64,000 bases of DNA from Acetohalobium arabaticum DSM 5501 (lineage in GTDB: Bacteria; Bacillota; Halanaerobiia; Halobacteroidales; Acetohalobiaceae): the NCBI RefSeq assembly GCF_000144695.1, contig NC_014378.1, positions 186,001-250,000 on the forward strand. Reading direction: 5' to 3'. A program made the translations under genes and the position numbers. The stretch's first letter is position 1. Every line of letters starts with the position of its first letter. The notes under the pieces are model-generated. The model was not told where the DNA came from. It saw nothing but the letters and a program-made list of their open reading frames with translations, and did not search any database. Below are positions 18,185-27,664 of this stretch, piece by piece.

Positions 18185-18450
18185 AATCTATGAGCATAGA
18201 AACACAGAGAAAGGGTTAAGAATTAATCTGACTATCAGAGAGGAGTTTCCAGAGGCTGAAAGGAATTCCAGTCATTATTAATTCATTCTGCCGCCCTGGA
18301 GTGGTGAGGTCGAATCAGCAGTAGGCCTTGACCGTAGCAGCTGCGTTAAAGTTGAGAGAGGTTAAGGAAGTTTTTCCTTAATAATTAGGGTGGTACCGCG
18401 AGATAACAACTCTCGTCTCTAAAGTTTACTTTAGAGACGAGAGTTTTTTT
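18185..18450 (+). promoter_or_regulatory. T-box leader, alanine specifier (GCC)
   Basis: Complete T-box. In stem I the helix GAATTAAT..GACT/AGTC..ATTAATTC lies above the specifier loop. AGGG at about 18213 pairs with CCCT (18294-18297), which places the specifier codon GCC at 18290-18292. The antiterminator AGGGTGGTACCGCG is at 18387-18400; its TGGT fits an acceptor with discriminator A. A 17-bp terminator helix (18408-18424/18429-18445) is followed by seven Ts. Uncharged tRNA-Ala should therefore allow read-through into the aminotransferase. Confidence 0.88.
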
Positions 18451-18495
18451 GATTCTTATAGAATTTATTAAAAATTAAGAAGGGAGTAGATTAGT

Positions 18496-19728
18496 ATGTT
18501 TGAAGAGTATTTTTCTGATAATGCCAAACAGATGCGTAGTTCGGAGATTAGAGAATTTTTTAAATTAACAGAAAAACCGGAGGTTATCTCTTTTGCCGGC
18601 GGCTTTCCCAGCAAAGACTGTCTTCCGATTGATCAGGTACAGGAGGTAAATAAAAGATTATTGTTGGAAGCTGAAGAGGAGATGCTGCAGTATAGTCCTA
18701 CTGAAGGTCAAGAAGATTTAAGAAAGTATATTGTTGATTTTATGGCTCAGAAAGGAATAGATGTAGGAGTAGATAATATTCTGGTTACTAGCGGTTCCCA
18801 ACAGGGGCTGGATTTAGTCAGTAAGATCTTTATTAATCCTGGAGACAAGGTAATAACAGAATCTCCAAGTTATGTAGGTGGATTAGGTGCTATTAGAAAT
18901 TATCGGGGTGATATACTCAGTATTAAGGTAGATAATAAAGGCTTGCGGCTTGATCTTTTAGAAGCAGAATTAGAAAGGCTAACTAACAATGGACAGCAGA
19001 TAAAGTTTATTTATCTTGTTGCAGACTTCAATAATCCAACCGGCTTAAGCTTAGCTGTTGAGCGTCGTGAAAAATTAGTAGAGTTGGCTGAAAAGTATGA
19101 ATTCTTAATTTTAGAGGATGATCCTTATAGTAAATTAAAATACGATGGTCCTGAAAGACCGGCTATTAAGAATTTTGATAAGCAAGGTCGTGTAATTTAT
19201 CTGGGTTCCTTTTCTAAGATATTCATTCCCGGTATTAGAGTTGGCTGGGTAGTAGCAGCTGAGGAAGTAATTCAGAAGTTAATTTTAGCCAAACAGTCGA
19301 CTGATCTCTGTTCCAATTCTATGGGGCAGCGGTTGATTGCTGCCTGTGGAAGAGAAGGAATAATAGATAATCAGATTAAGAAACTATGTCGACTATATCG
19401 CCGCCGTAGAGATAAAACAATGGAATCACTGAATAAATACTTTCCTCCAGAAGTAAATTGGACTGAACCGGAAGGTGGATTCTATACCTGGGTAGAATTA
19501 CCGCCCTATTTGAATAGCAAGGACTTATTATTTAAAGCAATTGAGCAGAATGTTGCTTATGTCAGTGGGGAGGCCTTTAGCAGCAGTGGACAGAAGCAGA
19601 ATGCTTTTCGCCTTTCTTTTAGTCAGCCGACATTGGAGGAAATAGAGGAAGGAATCTATAGATTAAGCGAGGTAATTAAAACAGAATTAAATTCTTTTGA
19701 AGCTAGAAACCAAAGATGTATAAAATAG
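18496..19728 (+). CDS. PLP-dependent aminotransferase, class I/II, possibly alanine-forming
   Basis: Fold-type I aminotransferase (410 aa) resembling the 2-aminoadipate/MocR-related group. The PLP lysine is K241 in LGSFSKIFIPGIRVGW. N180-P181 and D208 sit in the usual cofactor positions. The family alone does not fix the substrate; the T-box with an alanine specifier directly upstream suggests a role in alanine formation (inference). Its 3' end overlaps the opposing CPBP gene by 26 bp. Confidence 0.85.
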   Translation: MFEEYFSDNAKQMRSSEIREFFKLTEKPEVISFAGGFPSKDCLPIDQVQEVNKRLLLEAEEEMLQYSPTEGQEDLRKYIVDFMAQKGIDVGVDNILVTSGSQQGLDLVSKIFINPGDKVITESPSYVGGLGAIRNYRGDILSIKVDNKGLRLDLLEAELERLTNNGQQIKFIYLVADFNNPTGLSLAVERREKLVELAEKYEFLILEDDPYSKLKYDGPERPAIKNFDKQGRVIYLGSFSKIFIPGIRVGWVVAAEEVIQKLILAKQSTDLCSNSMGQRLIAACGREGIIDNQIKKLCRLYRRRRDKTMESLNKYFPPEVNWTEPEGGFYTWVELPPYLNSKDLLFKAIEQNVAYVSGEAFSSSGQKQNAFRLSFSQPTLEEIEEGIYRLSEVIKTELNSFEARNQRCIK

Positions 19729-20431
19729 TTGTAGCTTGGTAGAAACTCTGCCAGATAATTGAGGAGAATAGATTATTATTTCGTTCATAGAGATAAATAG
19801 AGATACCTCCAACTATAAAATTGCTCAGCATAAGACCAAAACTGAACTGTAATGAAGCTAAGGAGTAATAGACACTGCTGAGTAAAGCACCAAACATGAG
19901 TCCTAATCTTTCTTTAAAGAAATTATAGATAATGGTTCGATAAAATAATTCTTTAGCTGTAGCTGGAATTAAGGCTATTGAAACTAAGACTATAAAGTAC
20001 AGAAAGCTGGTAATTAATTCATTAAATGAAGTAATCTTAATTAATGGTTCGAAGAGCTGATTAAAATCTAAATGATGATGCTGTAGATTAATTAGAATGA
20101 TAGTCAAAATTGGCAGCGGCAGACTTACTTTGATACCTAATGTAAAATCAGCAAAGTAATTATTCGATGTTAATCCTATCTGGTTTAAAGTAAAGCTTTT
20201 TTTAAAAAGCAGTATATAGATTAAATAAGCAATCATCAATAATTTAATAGGAATTCCAAATAGATAATGGAATAGCGAATCTATTTGGGGTAGATTAGGA
20301 AAATTATATCTCTGAGTTAGAGAAAATAGAAATAGGCTTAGATACCAGAGTAGTTGATATTTAATTAATTCATAGTTTGTCCAGGTATACTGTTTATCTT
20401 TTTTATTTATTAATTCTATTATATGTTTCAT
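19703..20431 (-). CDS. CPBP-family membrane protein with missing catalytic residues
   Basis: Hydrophobic 242-aa protein with about six to seven membrane segments. Residues 158-240 resemble the CPBP (CAAX protease / bacteriocin-processing) domain. The first motif EExxxR appears as K160-E161-L-F-Y-R165, so the first glutamate is lost. The later conserved histidines are also absent (YYSLASL and IIWQSFYQ occupy these places). It is probably not an active protease; a binding or chaperone-like role is possible. It faces the aminotransferase, and an AAGGTGGG site precedes its ATG. Confidence 0.7.
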   Translation of the reverse strand: MKHIIELINKKDKQYTWTNYELIKYQLLWYLSLFLFSLTQRYNFPNLPQIDSLFHYLFGIPIKLLMIAYLIYILLFKKSFTLNQIGLTSNNYFADFTLGIKVSLPLPILTIILINLQHHHLDFNQLFEPLIKITSFNELITSFLYFIVLVSIALIPATAKELFYRTIIYNFFKERLGLMFGALLSSVYYSLASLQFSFGLMLSNFIVGGISIYLYERNNNLFSSIIWQSFYQATTILYIFGF

Positions 20432-20526
20432 ATAAGTCCCACCTTTTTATTATTTAATTCTTACTGTAAAAGTTATTTCCTCCAACTGTTTGGAAATAAA
20501 TTGAAAAAATATAACTTGTAGTCTGG

Positions 20527-20555
20527 TTGTAGAAATAAAAACCATGTGTTATAAT
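20527..20555 (+). promoter_or_regulatory. Putative promoter before the FAD/Fe-S oxidoreductase
   Basis: TTGTAG (20527-20532), 17-bp spacer, TATAAT (20550-20555). The -10 is perfect and the -35 weak. Confidence 0.55.
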
Positions 20556-20603
20556 TACTTAAAATTAAAAATTTAGGAGCAGCCAGTAGTAAGGAGGAAT
20601 TAT

Positions 20604-23474
20604 ATGACCAATTTAAAATTAGAAGAGCAGATGGATGAACTGAATTCGTTAATTGATGGTGAGGTGCTGACTGATGAAACAAATCGTATTCTGTATAGTA
20701 CCGATGCCAGTATTTATCAGATTGAGCCGTTAGGAGTAGTCTTACCTAAGAATAAATCTGATGTACAGAAGGCTGTAGAGTATGCTTCTAATAATGGTTT
20801 ATCGATTATACCTAGAGGAGCCGGCTCTGGTTTATCAGGTCAAACTTTGGGTCAAGGAATTGTAATAGATTTTACTAAGTATATGGATAGAATTAAAGAG
20901 ATTAATATAGAAGAATCCTATGTTCGACTAGAACCGGGCGTTACTTTAGGTGTTTTGAATCAGACTTTAAGTCAAGATAATAAATTCTTGCCGCCTGATC
21001 CTTCCAGTGGTAATTACTGTACTTTAGGCGGTATGCTGGGTAATAATGCTTCAGGCGGACATTCAGTTAAGTACGGCAGTACTATTGATTATGTTCTGGA
21101 ATTAGAAGTAGTGCTGGCTGATGGAGAAGAAATTAAAGTGGAGAACTTGGAGATAGGAAGCCAGCAGTTTAAAGCGAAACTGAATCAGTCCAATAAAGTG
21201 GGGGATATTTACCAGCAGATCCTTGAATTGGTTAAAAATAATAAAGAATTAATTGCTGAACATACTCCAGATGCTAGAAAGAACTGTAGCGGCTATAGAT
21301 TGGATGAGGTTTTGGCTGATCAGCAGTTTAATTTAGCAAAGTTATTGGTTGGTTCGGAAGGGACTTTAGCTGTGATTACTGAAGCTAAATTAAGAATTGC
21401 TGAACTGCCTTCAGAGCAGGCAATAGCTCTGTTATACTTTGATGATCTGGATAAGGCAGGTAGAGCTGTAGATAAGGTTTTAGAACTGGATCCCAGTGCT
21501 ATTGAGATTATGAATTATGGCTTTTTGGAACTGGTACGCAAGAATCATGCTGATATCGACCAGCGGCTGCCGGATGATCTCAAGACAGCATTATTAATAG
21601 AGTTTGACGGTGATAGCCAGTCTGAAATTGAAGAGAAAATTCTACAGACAGAAGAGCTAATCTGTGATGAATTGGGTTTAGCCTTTGAAATAGATACTGC
21701 TCATGAGGAAGCTGAACAGAAGAAATTATGGTCTGTTAGAAAGTCAGCAGTTCCGATTTTAAATAAGTTAGAAGGCCCGAAGCGGATTACAGGCTTTGTT
21801 GAAGATGTGGCAGTTGCTCCTGCAAAATTACCTGACTATATCCGCCGGTTTAAAGAAATTATGGATAAGTATGAAGTTGAAGCAATTATCTACGGACATG
21901 CCGGCCATGGAAATACTCATCCCCGTCCGTTATTGAATCTGAAGCAAGAAGAAGATATCGAAAAGATGGAGGCCATTGCTCAGGATGTTTATGAGTTAGT
22001 CAATGAGTTGAATGGAACTATCAGTGGAGAACACGGTGATGGTCTGCTGCGGACAGACTTTATAGAAGAGATTTATGGTTCGATGTATGATCTGTTTCAG
22101 AAAACAAAGGAGATCTTTGATCCTGAATATATTCTGAATCCGGGAAAGATAGTTGTTGATACCACCGATTTATTAACGGAAAATCTTAGATATGGTGCTG
22201 ATTATGAAACTATTGGAGTTGAATCTGATTTAGAATTTGCTACTGAATACCAAAAAGAAGTGGAGAAATGTCACGGCTGTTCGAAGTGCCGCTCAGTAGT
22301 AGGTACAGATATGTGTCCTGTCTTTAAAGCTTTAGGAGAGGAAAAAGCGGCTCCAAGGGCGAAGGCTAATATACTGCGGGGGCTTATTTCAGGCAGACTG
22401 GATTATAATGAATATTTAAAGTCACGGGCCTTCCAAGAGGTCTTTGACCTCTGTCTTAACTGTAAAAACTGTTATTTAGAATGTTCATCAGAAGTTAATA
22501 TTCCTAAATTGATAATGGAAGCCAGGATTCAGCATTATAGACAGACTGGGCAGCCGTTAGTTAATAGATTCTTAGGAGCAAGTGAAGTATTGGGTAAGCT
22601 GGGTAGTATTACTCCTAAACTGACTAATACCTTTCTTGATGCTGCTCCTTTAAGAGGGATGATGGAAAAGATGACCGGAATTGCTAAAAAACGCAGCTTA
22701 CCTGAATTTACCGATAATACCTTTAAGGAATGGTTTGCAGGTAGAGAGAATAAAGCAGACAAGAAGGTAGCTTACTTTGTGGGCTGTTCAACAAATTATT
22801 ACCATCCGGAAGTAGGAAAAGGTTTAGTACAGCTGTTAGAAGCAAATGGCTATCAAGTAATCATTCCAGACCAGAAATGTTGCAGTGTAGCCAACTTAAA
22901 TTATGGTAATCTAGAAGGTGTCCAAGAGAATATCAATTATAATCTGGAATCTTTAGTTGAAGTAGTAAAGGAAGGCTATGATATTGTAGCTGACTGTCCT
23001 AGCTGTAGTCTAATGTTAAAAGAAGAACAGCTGGATGTAGTTGATACCAAAGAAGCCAGATTAGTAGCCGAGAATACTTATCATATAAATGAGTATCTGT
23101 TAAACTTAAAAGAAAAGGATGAACTGAAACTGGACTTTAATCCTAATGAAATTGACTTTTTATACCACACTCCCTGTCATCTTAAGGCCCAGGGCTTAGC
23201 GAGCTCTACTGAAGAGTTGTTAGGTTTTATTCCTGAACTGGAGATTAAAGAATTGGATGCTGGCTGCTGTGGTATAGCCGGAACCTTTGGGTTAAAAAAG
23301 GATAAGTATGACCTATCAATGGAGATAGGTGAGAATCTATTTAAGAAGATAGAGAGCAGTAATTTAGAAAAGGTATTGACTGATTGTGATGCCTGTCGAA
23401 TGCAATTAGAAGAAGGAACTGGTAAAGCAGTAAGACATCCGATAGAGATTTTAGCTGAAAATCTTAGTGATTAG
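20604..23474 (+). CDS. FAD-linked oxidase / Fe-S / CCG-domain fusion oxidoreductase
   Basis: Large 956-aa fusion. Residues ~35-470 are a GlcD-type FAD-binding and C-terminal oxidase module (PRGAGSGLSGQTLG; GHAGHGNTHPRP; ISGEHGDGL). Residues ~555-650 carry two 4Fe-4S motifs (CHGCSKCRSV...CPV and CLNCKNCYLEC). Residues ~715-950 hold two CCG domains (CCSVANLNYG, CPSCSLML, CCGIAGTFGL). The plan matches D-2-hydroxyacid dehydrogenases such as D-lactate or glycolate oxidase with GlcD and GlcF joined. ilvD follows after 12 bp. The exact hydroxyacid cannot be told. Confidence 0.85.
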   Translation: MTNLKLEEQMDELNSLIDGEVLTDETNRILYSTDASIYQIEPLGVVLPKNKSDVQKAVEYASNNGLSIIPRGAGSGLSGQTLGQGIVIDFTKYMDRIKEINIEESYVRLEPGVTLGVLNQTLSQDNKFLPPDPSSGNYCTLGGMLGNNASGGHSVKYGSTIDYVLELEVVLADGEEIKVENLEIGSQQFKAKLNQSNKVGDIYQQILELVKNNKELIAEHTPDARKNCSGYRLDEVLADQQFNLAKLLVGSEGTLAVITEAKLRIAELPSEQAIALLYFDDLDKAGRAVDKVLELDPSAIEIMNYGFLELVRKNHADIDQRLPDDLKTALLIEFDGDSQSEIEEKILQTEELICDELGLAFEIDTAHEEAEQKKLWSVRKSAVPILNKLEGPKRITGFVEDVAVAPAKLPDYIRRFKEIMDKYEVEAIIYGHAGHGNTHPRPLLNLKQEEDIEKMEAIAQDVYELVNELNGTISGEHGDGLLRTDFIEEIYGSMYDLFQKTKEIFDPEYILNPGKIVVDTTDLLTENLRYGADYETIGVESDLEFATEYQKEVEKCHGCSKCRSVVGTDMCPVFKALGEEKAAPRAKANILRGLISGRLDYNEYLKSRAFQEVFDLCLNCKNCYLECSSEVNIPKLIMEARIQHYRQTGQPLVNRFLGASEVLGKLGSITPKLTNTFLDAAPLRGMMEKMTGIAKKRSLPEFTDNTFKEWFAGRENKADKKVAYFVGCSTNYYHPEVGKGLVQLLEANGYQVIIPDQKCCSVANLNYGNLEGVQENINYNLESLVEVVKEGYDIVADCPSCSLMLKEEQLDVVDTKEARLVAENTYHINEYLLNLKEKDELKLDFNPNEIDFLYHTPCHLKAQGLASSTEELLGFIPELEIKELDAGCCGIAGTFGLKKDKYDLSMEIGENLFKKIESSNLEKVLTDCDACRMQLEEGTGKAVRHPIEILAENLSD

Positions 23475-23486
23475 AGGGGGAGAATT

Positions 23487-25145
23487 ATGAGAAGTGATCA
23501 AGCAACTAAAGGAGTTAATAAAGCACCACACCGTTCATTATTTAAGGCTATGGGATATACTGACAAGGAGATTGAAAGACCATTAATCGGGATTGCCAAT
23601 GCTCAAAATGAAGTAATTCCCGGCCATGATCATTTAGACCAGATTGCTGAAGCAGTTAAGGCTGGAGTGAGAATGGAAGGGGGAACCCCTATTGAGTTCG
23701 GCGGCATCGGCGTCTGTGATGGAATTGCTATGGGCCATCAGGGAATGCATTATTCGTTAGCCAGCAGAGAAGTGATTGCTGATTCAATTGAGATTATGGC
23801 CCAGGCCCATGCTCTGGATGCTTTGGTTTTGATTCCTAACTGTGATAAGATTGTGCCGGGCATGTTGATGGCAGCAGCCAGAATTAATATTCCTACAGTA
23901 GTAGTCAGCGGCGGACCGATGTTGGCCGGTAGACATCAAGGGGAAAATATAGATTTAAAGACGGTATTTGAGAGTGTAGCTGCTGTTCAGACCGGAAAGC
24001 TGGCTGAGGAAGAGCTGTTAGAGGTCGAAAATAATGCCTGTCCAGGATGTGGTTCCTGTTCGGGGATGTTTACAGCTAATTCTATGAACTGTCTTACTGA
24101 GGTATTAGGCTTAGGTCTGCCTGGAAATGGAACTATTCCGGCTGTCTATGCTCAACGGAGAAGATTAGCCAAAAGGGCCGGTATGCAGATAATGGAGATG
24201 CTGGATAAAGATATTAAGCCCTTGGATATTTTAACCGAAAAGTCCTTTGAGAATGCTCTGGCAGTGGATATGGCTTTAGGATGTTCGACGAATACTGCTC
24301 TACATTTGCCTGCTATTGCCCATGAAGCAGGAATAGATCTTGATCTGGAGTTGATTAATGAGATCAGTGCTGAAGTGCCGCATTTATGTAGTTTAAGTCC
24401 AGCCGGAAAGCATCATATTGAGGATCTCAATGAAGCCGGCGGAATACCAGCAGTGATGAAGGTATTAAGCAGTGAAGGAATTCTGAATGAAGGCTTAAGA
24501 ACTGTAACTGGAGTGACAATTGAGGAAAACTTAGCGGAAGCAGAAGTCTTAAATGAAGATGTAATTCGTAATTTTGAAACTGCTTATCATCAGACTGGCG
24601 GTCTGGCTGTCTTGAAGGGTAATCTTGCTCCTGATGGTGCAGTTGTTAAACAGGCAGCAGTAGCTGATGAGATGTTGGTTCATGAAGGGCCGGCTCGGAT
24701 ATTTAATTCAGAAGAAGAGACTGTTGAAGCTATTCACAATGGTGAGATTAAAGCAGGTGATGTGGTAATTATTAAGTATGAAGGACCTAAAGGCGGTCCC
24801 GGTATGCGGGAGATGTTGACACCTACTTCGGCTGTAGCAGGGGCTGGACTTGATAAAGAGGTAGCCTTAATTACAGATGGACGCTTCTCTGGAGCTACGC
24901 GAGGAGCTTCTATCGGCCATGCTTCTCCGGAAGCTATGGAAGGAGGACCGATTGCTGTTGTTGAGGAAGGAGATATAGTTGAGATCGATATTCCTAATCG
25001 TCAGTTGAATGTTAAATTAAGTCAGAAAGAGATTGAAAATAGACTGGAGGACTGGTCTCAGCCGGAGCCTAAGATTAAGACAGGATATCTGTCCCGTTAT
25101 GCTAAGTTAGTTAGTTCTGCCAGCACCGGTGCAGTCTTTAAGTAA
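23487..25145 (+). CDS. ilvD: Dihydroxy-acid dehydratase
   Basis: Third step of valine/isoleucine synthesis (552 aa). Fe-S ligand motifs [20 protein letters not shown] and the later GCSTNTALH are present, and the C-terminal part has [14 protein letters not shown]. It starts 12 bp after the FAD oxidoreductase, so it is likely co-transcribed with it and lies upstream of, not within, the T-box-controlled ilv-leu operon. Confidence 0.96.
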   Translation: MRSDQATKGVNKAPHRSLFKAMGYTDKEIERPLIGIANAQNEVIPGHDHLDQIAEAVKAGVRMEGGTPIEFGGIGVCDGIAMGHQGMHYSLASREVIADSIEIMAQAHALDALVLIPNCDKIVPGMLMAAARINIPTVVVSGGPMLAGRHQGENIDLKTVFESVAAVQTGKLAEEELLEVENNACPGCGSCSGMFTANSMNCLTEVLGLGLPGNGTIPAVYAQRRRLAKRAGMQIMEMLDKDIKPLDILTEKSFENALAVDMALGCSTNTALHLPAIAHEAGIDLDLELINEISAEVPHLCSLSPAGKHHIEDLNEAGGIPAVMKVLSSEGILNEGLRTVTGVTIEENLAEAEVLNEDVIRNFETAYHQTGGLAVLKGNLAPDGAVVKQAAVADEMLVHEGPARIFNSEEETVEAIHNGEIKAGDVVIIKYEGPKGGPGMREMLTPTSAVAGAGLDKEVALITDGRFSGATRGASIGHASPEAMEGGPIAVVEEGDIVEIDIPNRQLNVKLSQKEIENRLEDWSQPEPKIKTGYLSRYAKLVSSASTGAVFK

Positions 25146-25172
25146 CAATTAGATTAAATCCTGATATAATGC

Positions 25173-25201
25173 TTGACAAAGTATTCTAAGTGACATATAC
25201 T
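25173..25201 (+). promoter_or_regulatory. Promoter P1 of the ilv-leu leader
   Basis: TTGACA (25173-25178), 17-bp spacer, TATACT (25196-25201). It lies upstream of the orphan leucine stem I. Confidence 0.75.
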
Positions 25202-25224
25202 GTGTATTAACAAAATTTAATAAT

Positions 25225-25345
25225 TCGAAAGTAGTGATGGAGACTGAAGTAATTAATTAGGACTACAGAGAATCGGGGTAGCTGAGAACCGAAGTCTGAG
25301 TGGTTATTTCTCTCACTCCTGAACTGTTATCTGAACGGAATTATT
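25225..25345 (+). promoter_or_regulatory. Orphan T-box stem I, leucine specifier (CTC)
   Basis: This stretch looks like T-box stem I: GGAG (about 25239) pairs with CTCC (25316-25319), an AGTA element lies on the 5' side, and the distal part has CGGGGTAGCTGAGAACCG. The specifier codon would be CTC at 25312-25314. No TGGN antiterminator bulge and no terminator follow before promoter P2, so it is a stem I without its own expression platform: a remnant, or an extra tRNA-Leu sensor in the P1 transcript. Confidence 0.7.
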
Positions 25346-25355
25346 TAAAAAGCTC

Positions 25356-25384
25356 TTGACAAACTTTAAAAAATTAGTTATAAT
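25356..25384 (+). promoter_or_regulatory. Promoter P2 of the ilv-leu operon
   Basis: Perfect TTGACA (25356-25361), 17-bp spacer, perfect TATAAT (25379-25384), between the orphan stem I and the complete T-box. Confidence 0.88.
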
Positions 25385-25399
25385 TTGGGATAAATGATT

Positions 25400-25755
25400 T
25401 TTGAATAGCAAGTAGATCTGAGAATAATCAATAAAATTTAGTAGTCAAAAGTGTTGAAAGGGGCAAGTAAGTTATTTAATTCTATCTTTAGCGAGCTGGG
25501 ATTGGTGAAAGCCAGCGATAGAAGGAATAATTGAAATCCCCCTGGAGCTGCAGATTGAACGGTGATTCCAAGTAGGTTGTGCCGGCTAGTATCCGTTATC
25601 CAGTACTGGAGTATGGAGCATATCTGAACTTTAGATATGTGAGTACTTACTAAGGCTATTGCTGTAAGGCAATGGCAAATTTGGGTGGTACCACGTGAGC
25701 TTAAACCTCTCGTCCCGATTAATGGAGTACATTAGTCAGGATGAGAGGTTTTTTT
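25400..25755 (+). promoter_or_regulatory. T-box leader, isoleucine specifier (ATC)
   Basis: Complete T-box. AGGG before GCA-AGTA pairs with CCCT, placing the specifier codon ATC at 25536-25538. A distal TTCTATC/GATAGAA helix and AGCTGGG..CCAGC follow. The antiterminator GGGTGGTACCACG is at 25683-25695. The terminator helix pairs AACCTCTC (from 25704) with GAGAGGTT (25743-25750) and ends in a T run. Low charged tRNA-Ile should open the ilvB-cimA operon. Confidence 0.88.
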
Positions 25756-25808
25756 GATTTTAAAAACAACAAGATGAGTAGTTAGCAGCCGGGGATTATA
25801 TAATTGAT

Positions 25809-25904
25809 GTTAATTATAAGGGGGAGTATACCTTACATTACTTATAATTGACTTTTATTGAAAATAATGGCTCTGGAGCTAACTAATTAGTTTCAGAGCC
25901 TTTT
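25809..25904 (+). terminator. Second hairpin pair and terminator-like element before ilvB
   Basis: After the T-box terminator, 25809-25820 pairs with 25841-25852 (12 bp, one G-U). GGCTCTG (25869-25875) then pairs with CAGAGCC (25894-25900), followed by TTTTC. This looks like a second attenuation point between the T-box and ilvB, or an mRNA-stabilising structure. No leader peptide was found. Confidence 0.55.
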
Positions 25905-25927
25905 CTAAAGAGGGGTGAGAATTTAGT

Positions 25928-27664
25928 ATGGAATTTACTGGGGCAGAAATTTTTGTTAAAGCATTGTTGGAAGAAGGGGTTGACAAGATATTTGGTTATC
26001 CAGGTGGTGCTGTGATACCTATTTATGATGCCTTATATGAGGCTGATATTGAGTGTGTTCTGGCTAGACATGAGCAGGGTTCAGCTCATGCTGCTGACGG
26101 TTATGCGCGGAGTACCGGCAGGCCTGGTGTCTGTCTTGCTACTTCTGGACCGGGAGCAACCAATTTAGTTACAGGGCTGGCTACTGCTCATATGGATTCA
26201 ATTCCGTTAGTAGCCTTTACCGGGCAGGTACCAACAGGAATGCTTGGTACGGATGCTTTTCAGGAGGCAGATATCACGGGAGCTACTCTACCGATGACTA
26301 AACATAATTATTTAGTCCAACAGGTAGAAGATCTACCTAGAATCATCAAGGAGGCCTTTCATATTGCGACTACAGGCAGACCGGGTCCTGTTTTAATTGA
26401 TATACCTAAGGATGTTCAGATGGATAAAACAGTTTTTGAATATCCAACTGAAGTAAATCTGCCCGGTTATGATCCTACTTATAACGGTCACGGCTTACAG
26501 GTGAAGAAGGCAGCAGACGCAATCAAGCGAGCTGAAAAGCCGGTAATCTATGCTGGAGGGGGAGTAGTAGCCAGCGGTGCTGCCGAAGAACTGCGGGAGC
26601 TAGCCAGAAAGGCTGAAATCCCTGTAACTACAACTTTAATGGGATTAGGAAGTTTTCCAGAAACTGATGATTTAGCCTTAGAGATGTTGGGTATGCATGG
26701 TACTGAGTATGCTAATTATGCTGTGTCAGAGACTGATTTATTGATTGCAGTTGGAGCGAGATTTGATGATCGAGTAACAGGAGATCTGGAGACTTTTGCT
26801 AAGGGAGCAGAGATTATTCATATAGATATTGATCCAGCAGAAGTTTCAAAACGGGTTACAGTTGATATTCCGATAGTTGGTGATGTTAAGAATGTATTAC
26901 AGGATTTAAATCAGCAGGTTAAAGAACAAGAACATAGTGAATGGTGTAAAAGGATTCAAGAATGGAAGGAAGAGTCAATTATATCCAGTGATAAGGGCTC
27001 TGAAGCCTTGACTCCGAAGCTTGTGATTGAAACCATCGATGAGGTAACTGGTGATGATGTATTGCTTGCTACTGAAGTGGGGCAGAACCAGATGTGGGCT
27101 GCTCAGTATTATAAATATACTAAGCCCCGAAGTTTTGTTTCTTCGGGAGGTTTGGGAACTATGGGCTATGGTTTTCCGGCCAGTTTAGGTATTCAGATCG
27201 GAAATCCGGAGGCAACAGTCTTCTGTATAGCTGGTGATGGAAGTCTACAGATGAATTCCCAGGAATTGGCCACTGCTGTTCAGCATGAACTGCCGGTTAA
27301 TGTGGCAATACTGAATAACAGTTACCTGGGAATGGTTAGACAGTGGCAGGAAATATTCAATGAAAAACGTTATGCGTCTACTTGTTTAAAGAAGCGCCAA
27401 AGCTGTCCAACTGAGTGTTCTGGACCTGATTCTGACAGAAGCTGTCCAGAGATGACGCCTGACTTTGTTAAACTGGCTGAAGCCTATGGTGCTTTGGGAA
27501 TCAGAGTTACTGAGCCGGAGGAAGTAAAACCGGCGCTAGAAAAGGCAGTTGCTAGTTCCAAATCGGTAGTAATAGACTTTGTGATTGAACGGGAAGAAAA
27601 TGTATTCCCAATGGTTCCAGCCGGAGGAAGTCTGGATAATATGTTAGTAGGAGAGGATAATTAA
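25928..27664 (+). CDS. ilvB: Acetolactate synthase large subunit with a Cys-rich insertion
   Basis: ThDP enzyme (578 aa) making acetolactate or acetohydroxybutyrate. [14 protein letters not shown], the ThDP glutamate in [16 protein letters not shown] and the Mg/ThDP motif [15 protein letters not shown] followed by [13 protein letters not shown] are complete. At about 484-507, between EKRYAST and [12 protein letters not shown], there is an unusual insertion with cysteines C486, C493, C497 and C506; the usual enzyme has only a short loop there. It could bind a metal or respond to redox. Translation couples to ilvN. Confidence 0.95.
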   Translation: MEFTGAEIFVKALLEEGVDKIFGYPGGAVIPIYDALYEADIECVLARHEQGSAHAADGYARSTGRPGVCLATSGPGATNLVTGLATAHMDSIPLVAFTGQVPTGMLGTDAFQEADITGATLPMTKHNYLVQQVEDLPRIIKEAFHIATTGRPGPVLIDIPKDVQMDKTVFEYPTEVNLPGYDPTYNGHGLQVKKAADAIKRAEKPVIYAGGGVVASGAAEELRELARKAEIPVTTTLMGLGSFPETDDLALEMLGMHGTEYANYAVSETDLLIAVGARFDDRVTGDLETFAKGAEIIHIDIDPAEVSKRVTVDIPIVGDVKNVLQDLNQQVKEQEHSEWCKRIQEWKEESIISSDKGSEALTPKLVIETIDEVTGDDVLLATEVGQNQMWAAQYYKYTKPRSFVSSGGLGTMGYGFPASLGIQIGNPEATVFCIAGDGSLQMNSQELATAVQHELPVNVAILNNSYLGMVRQWQEIFNEKRYASTCLKKRQSCPTECSGPDSDRSCPEMTPDFVKLAEAYGALGIRVTEPEEVKPALEKAVASSKSVVIDFVIEREENVFPMVPAGGSLDNMLVGEDN

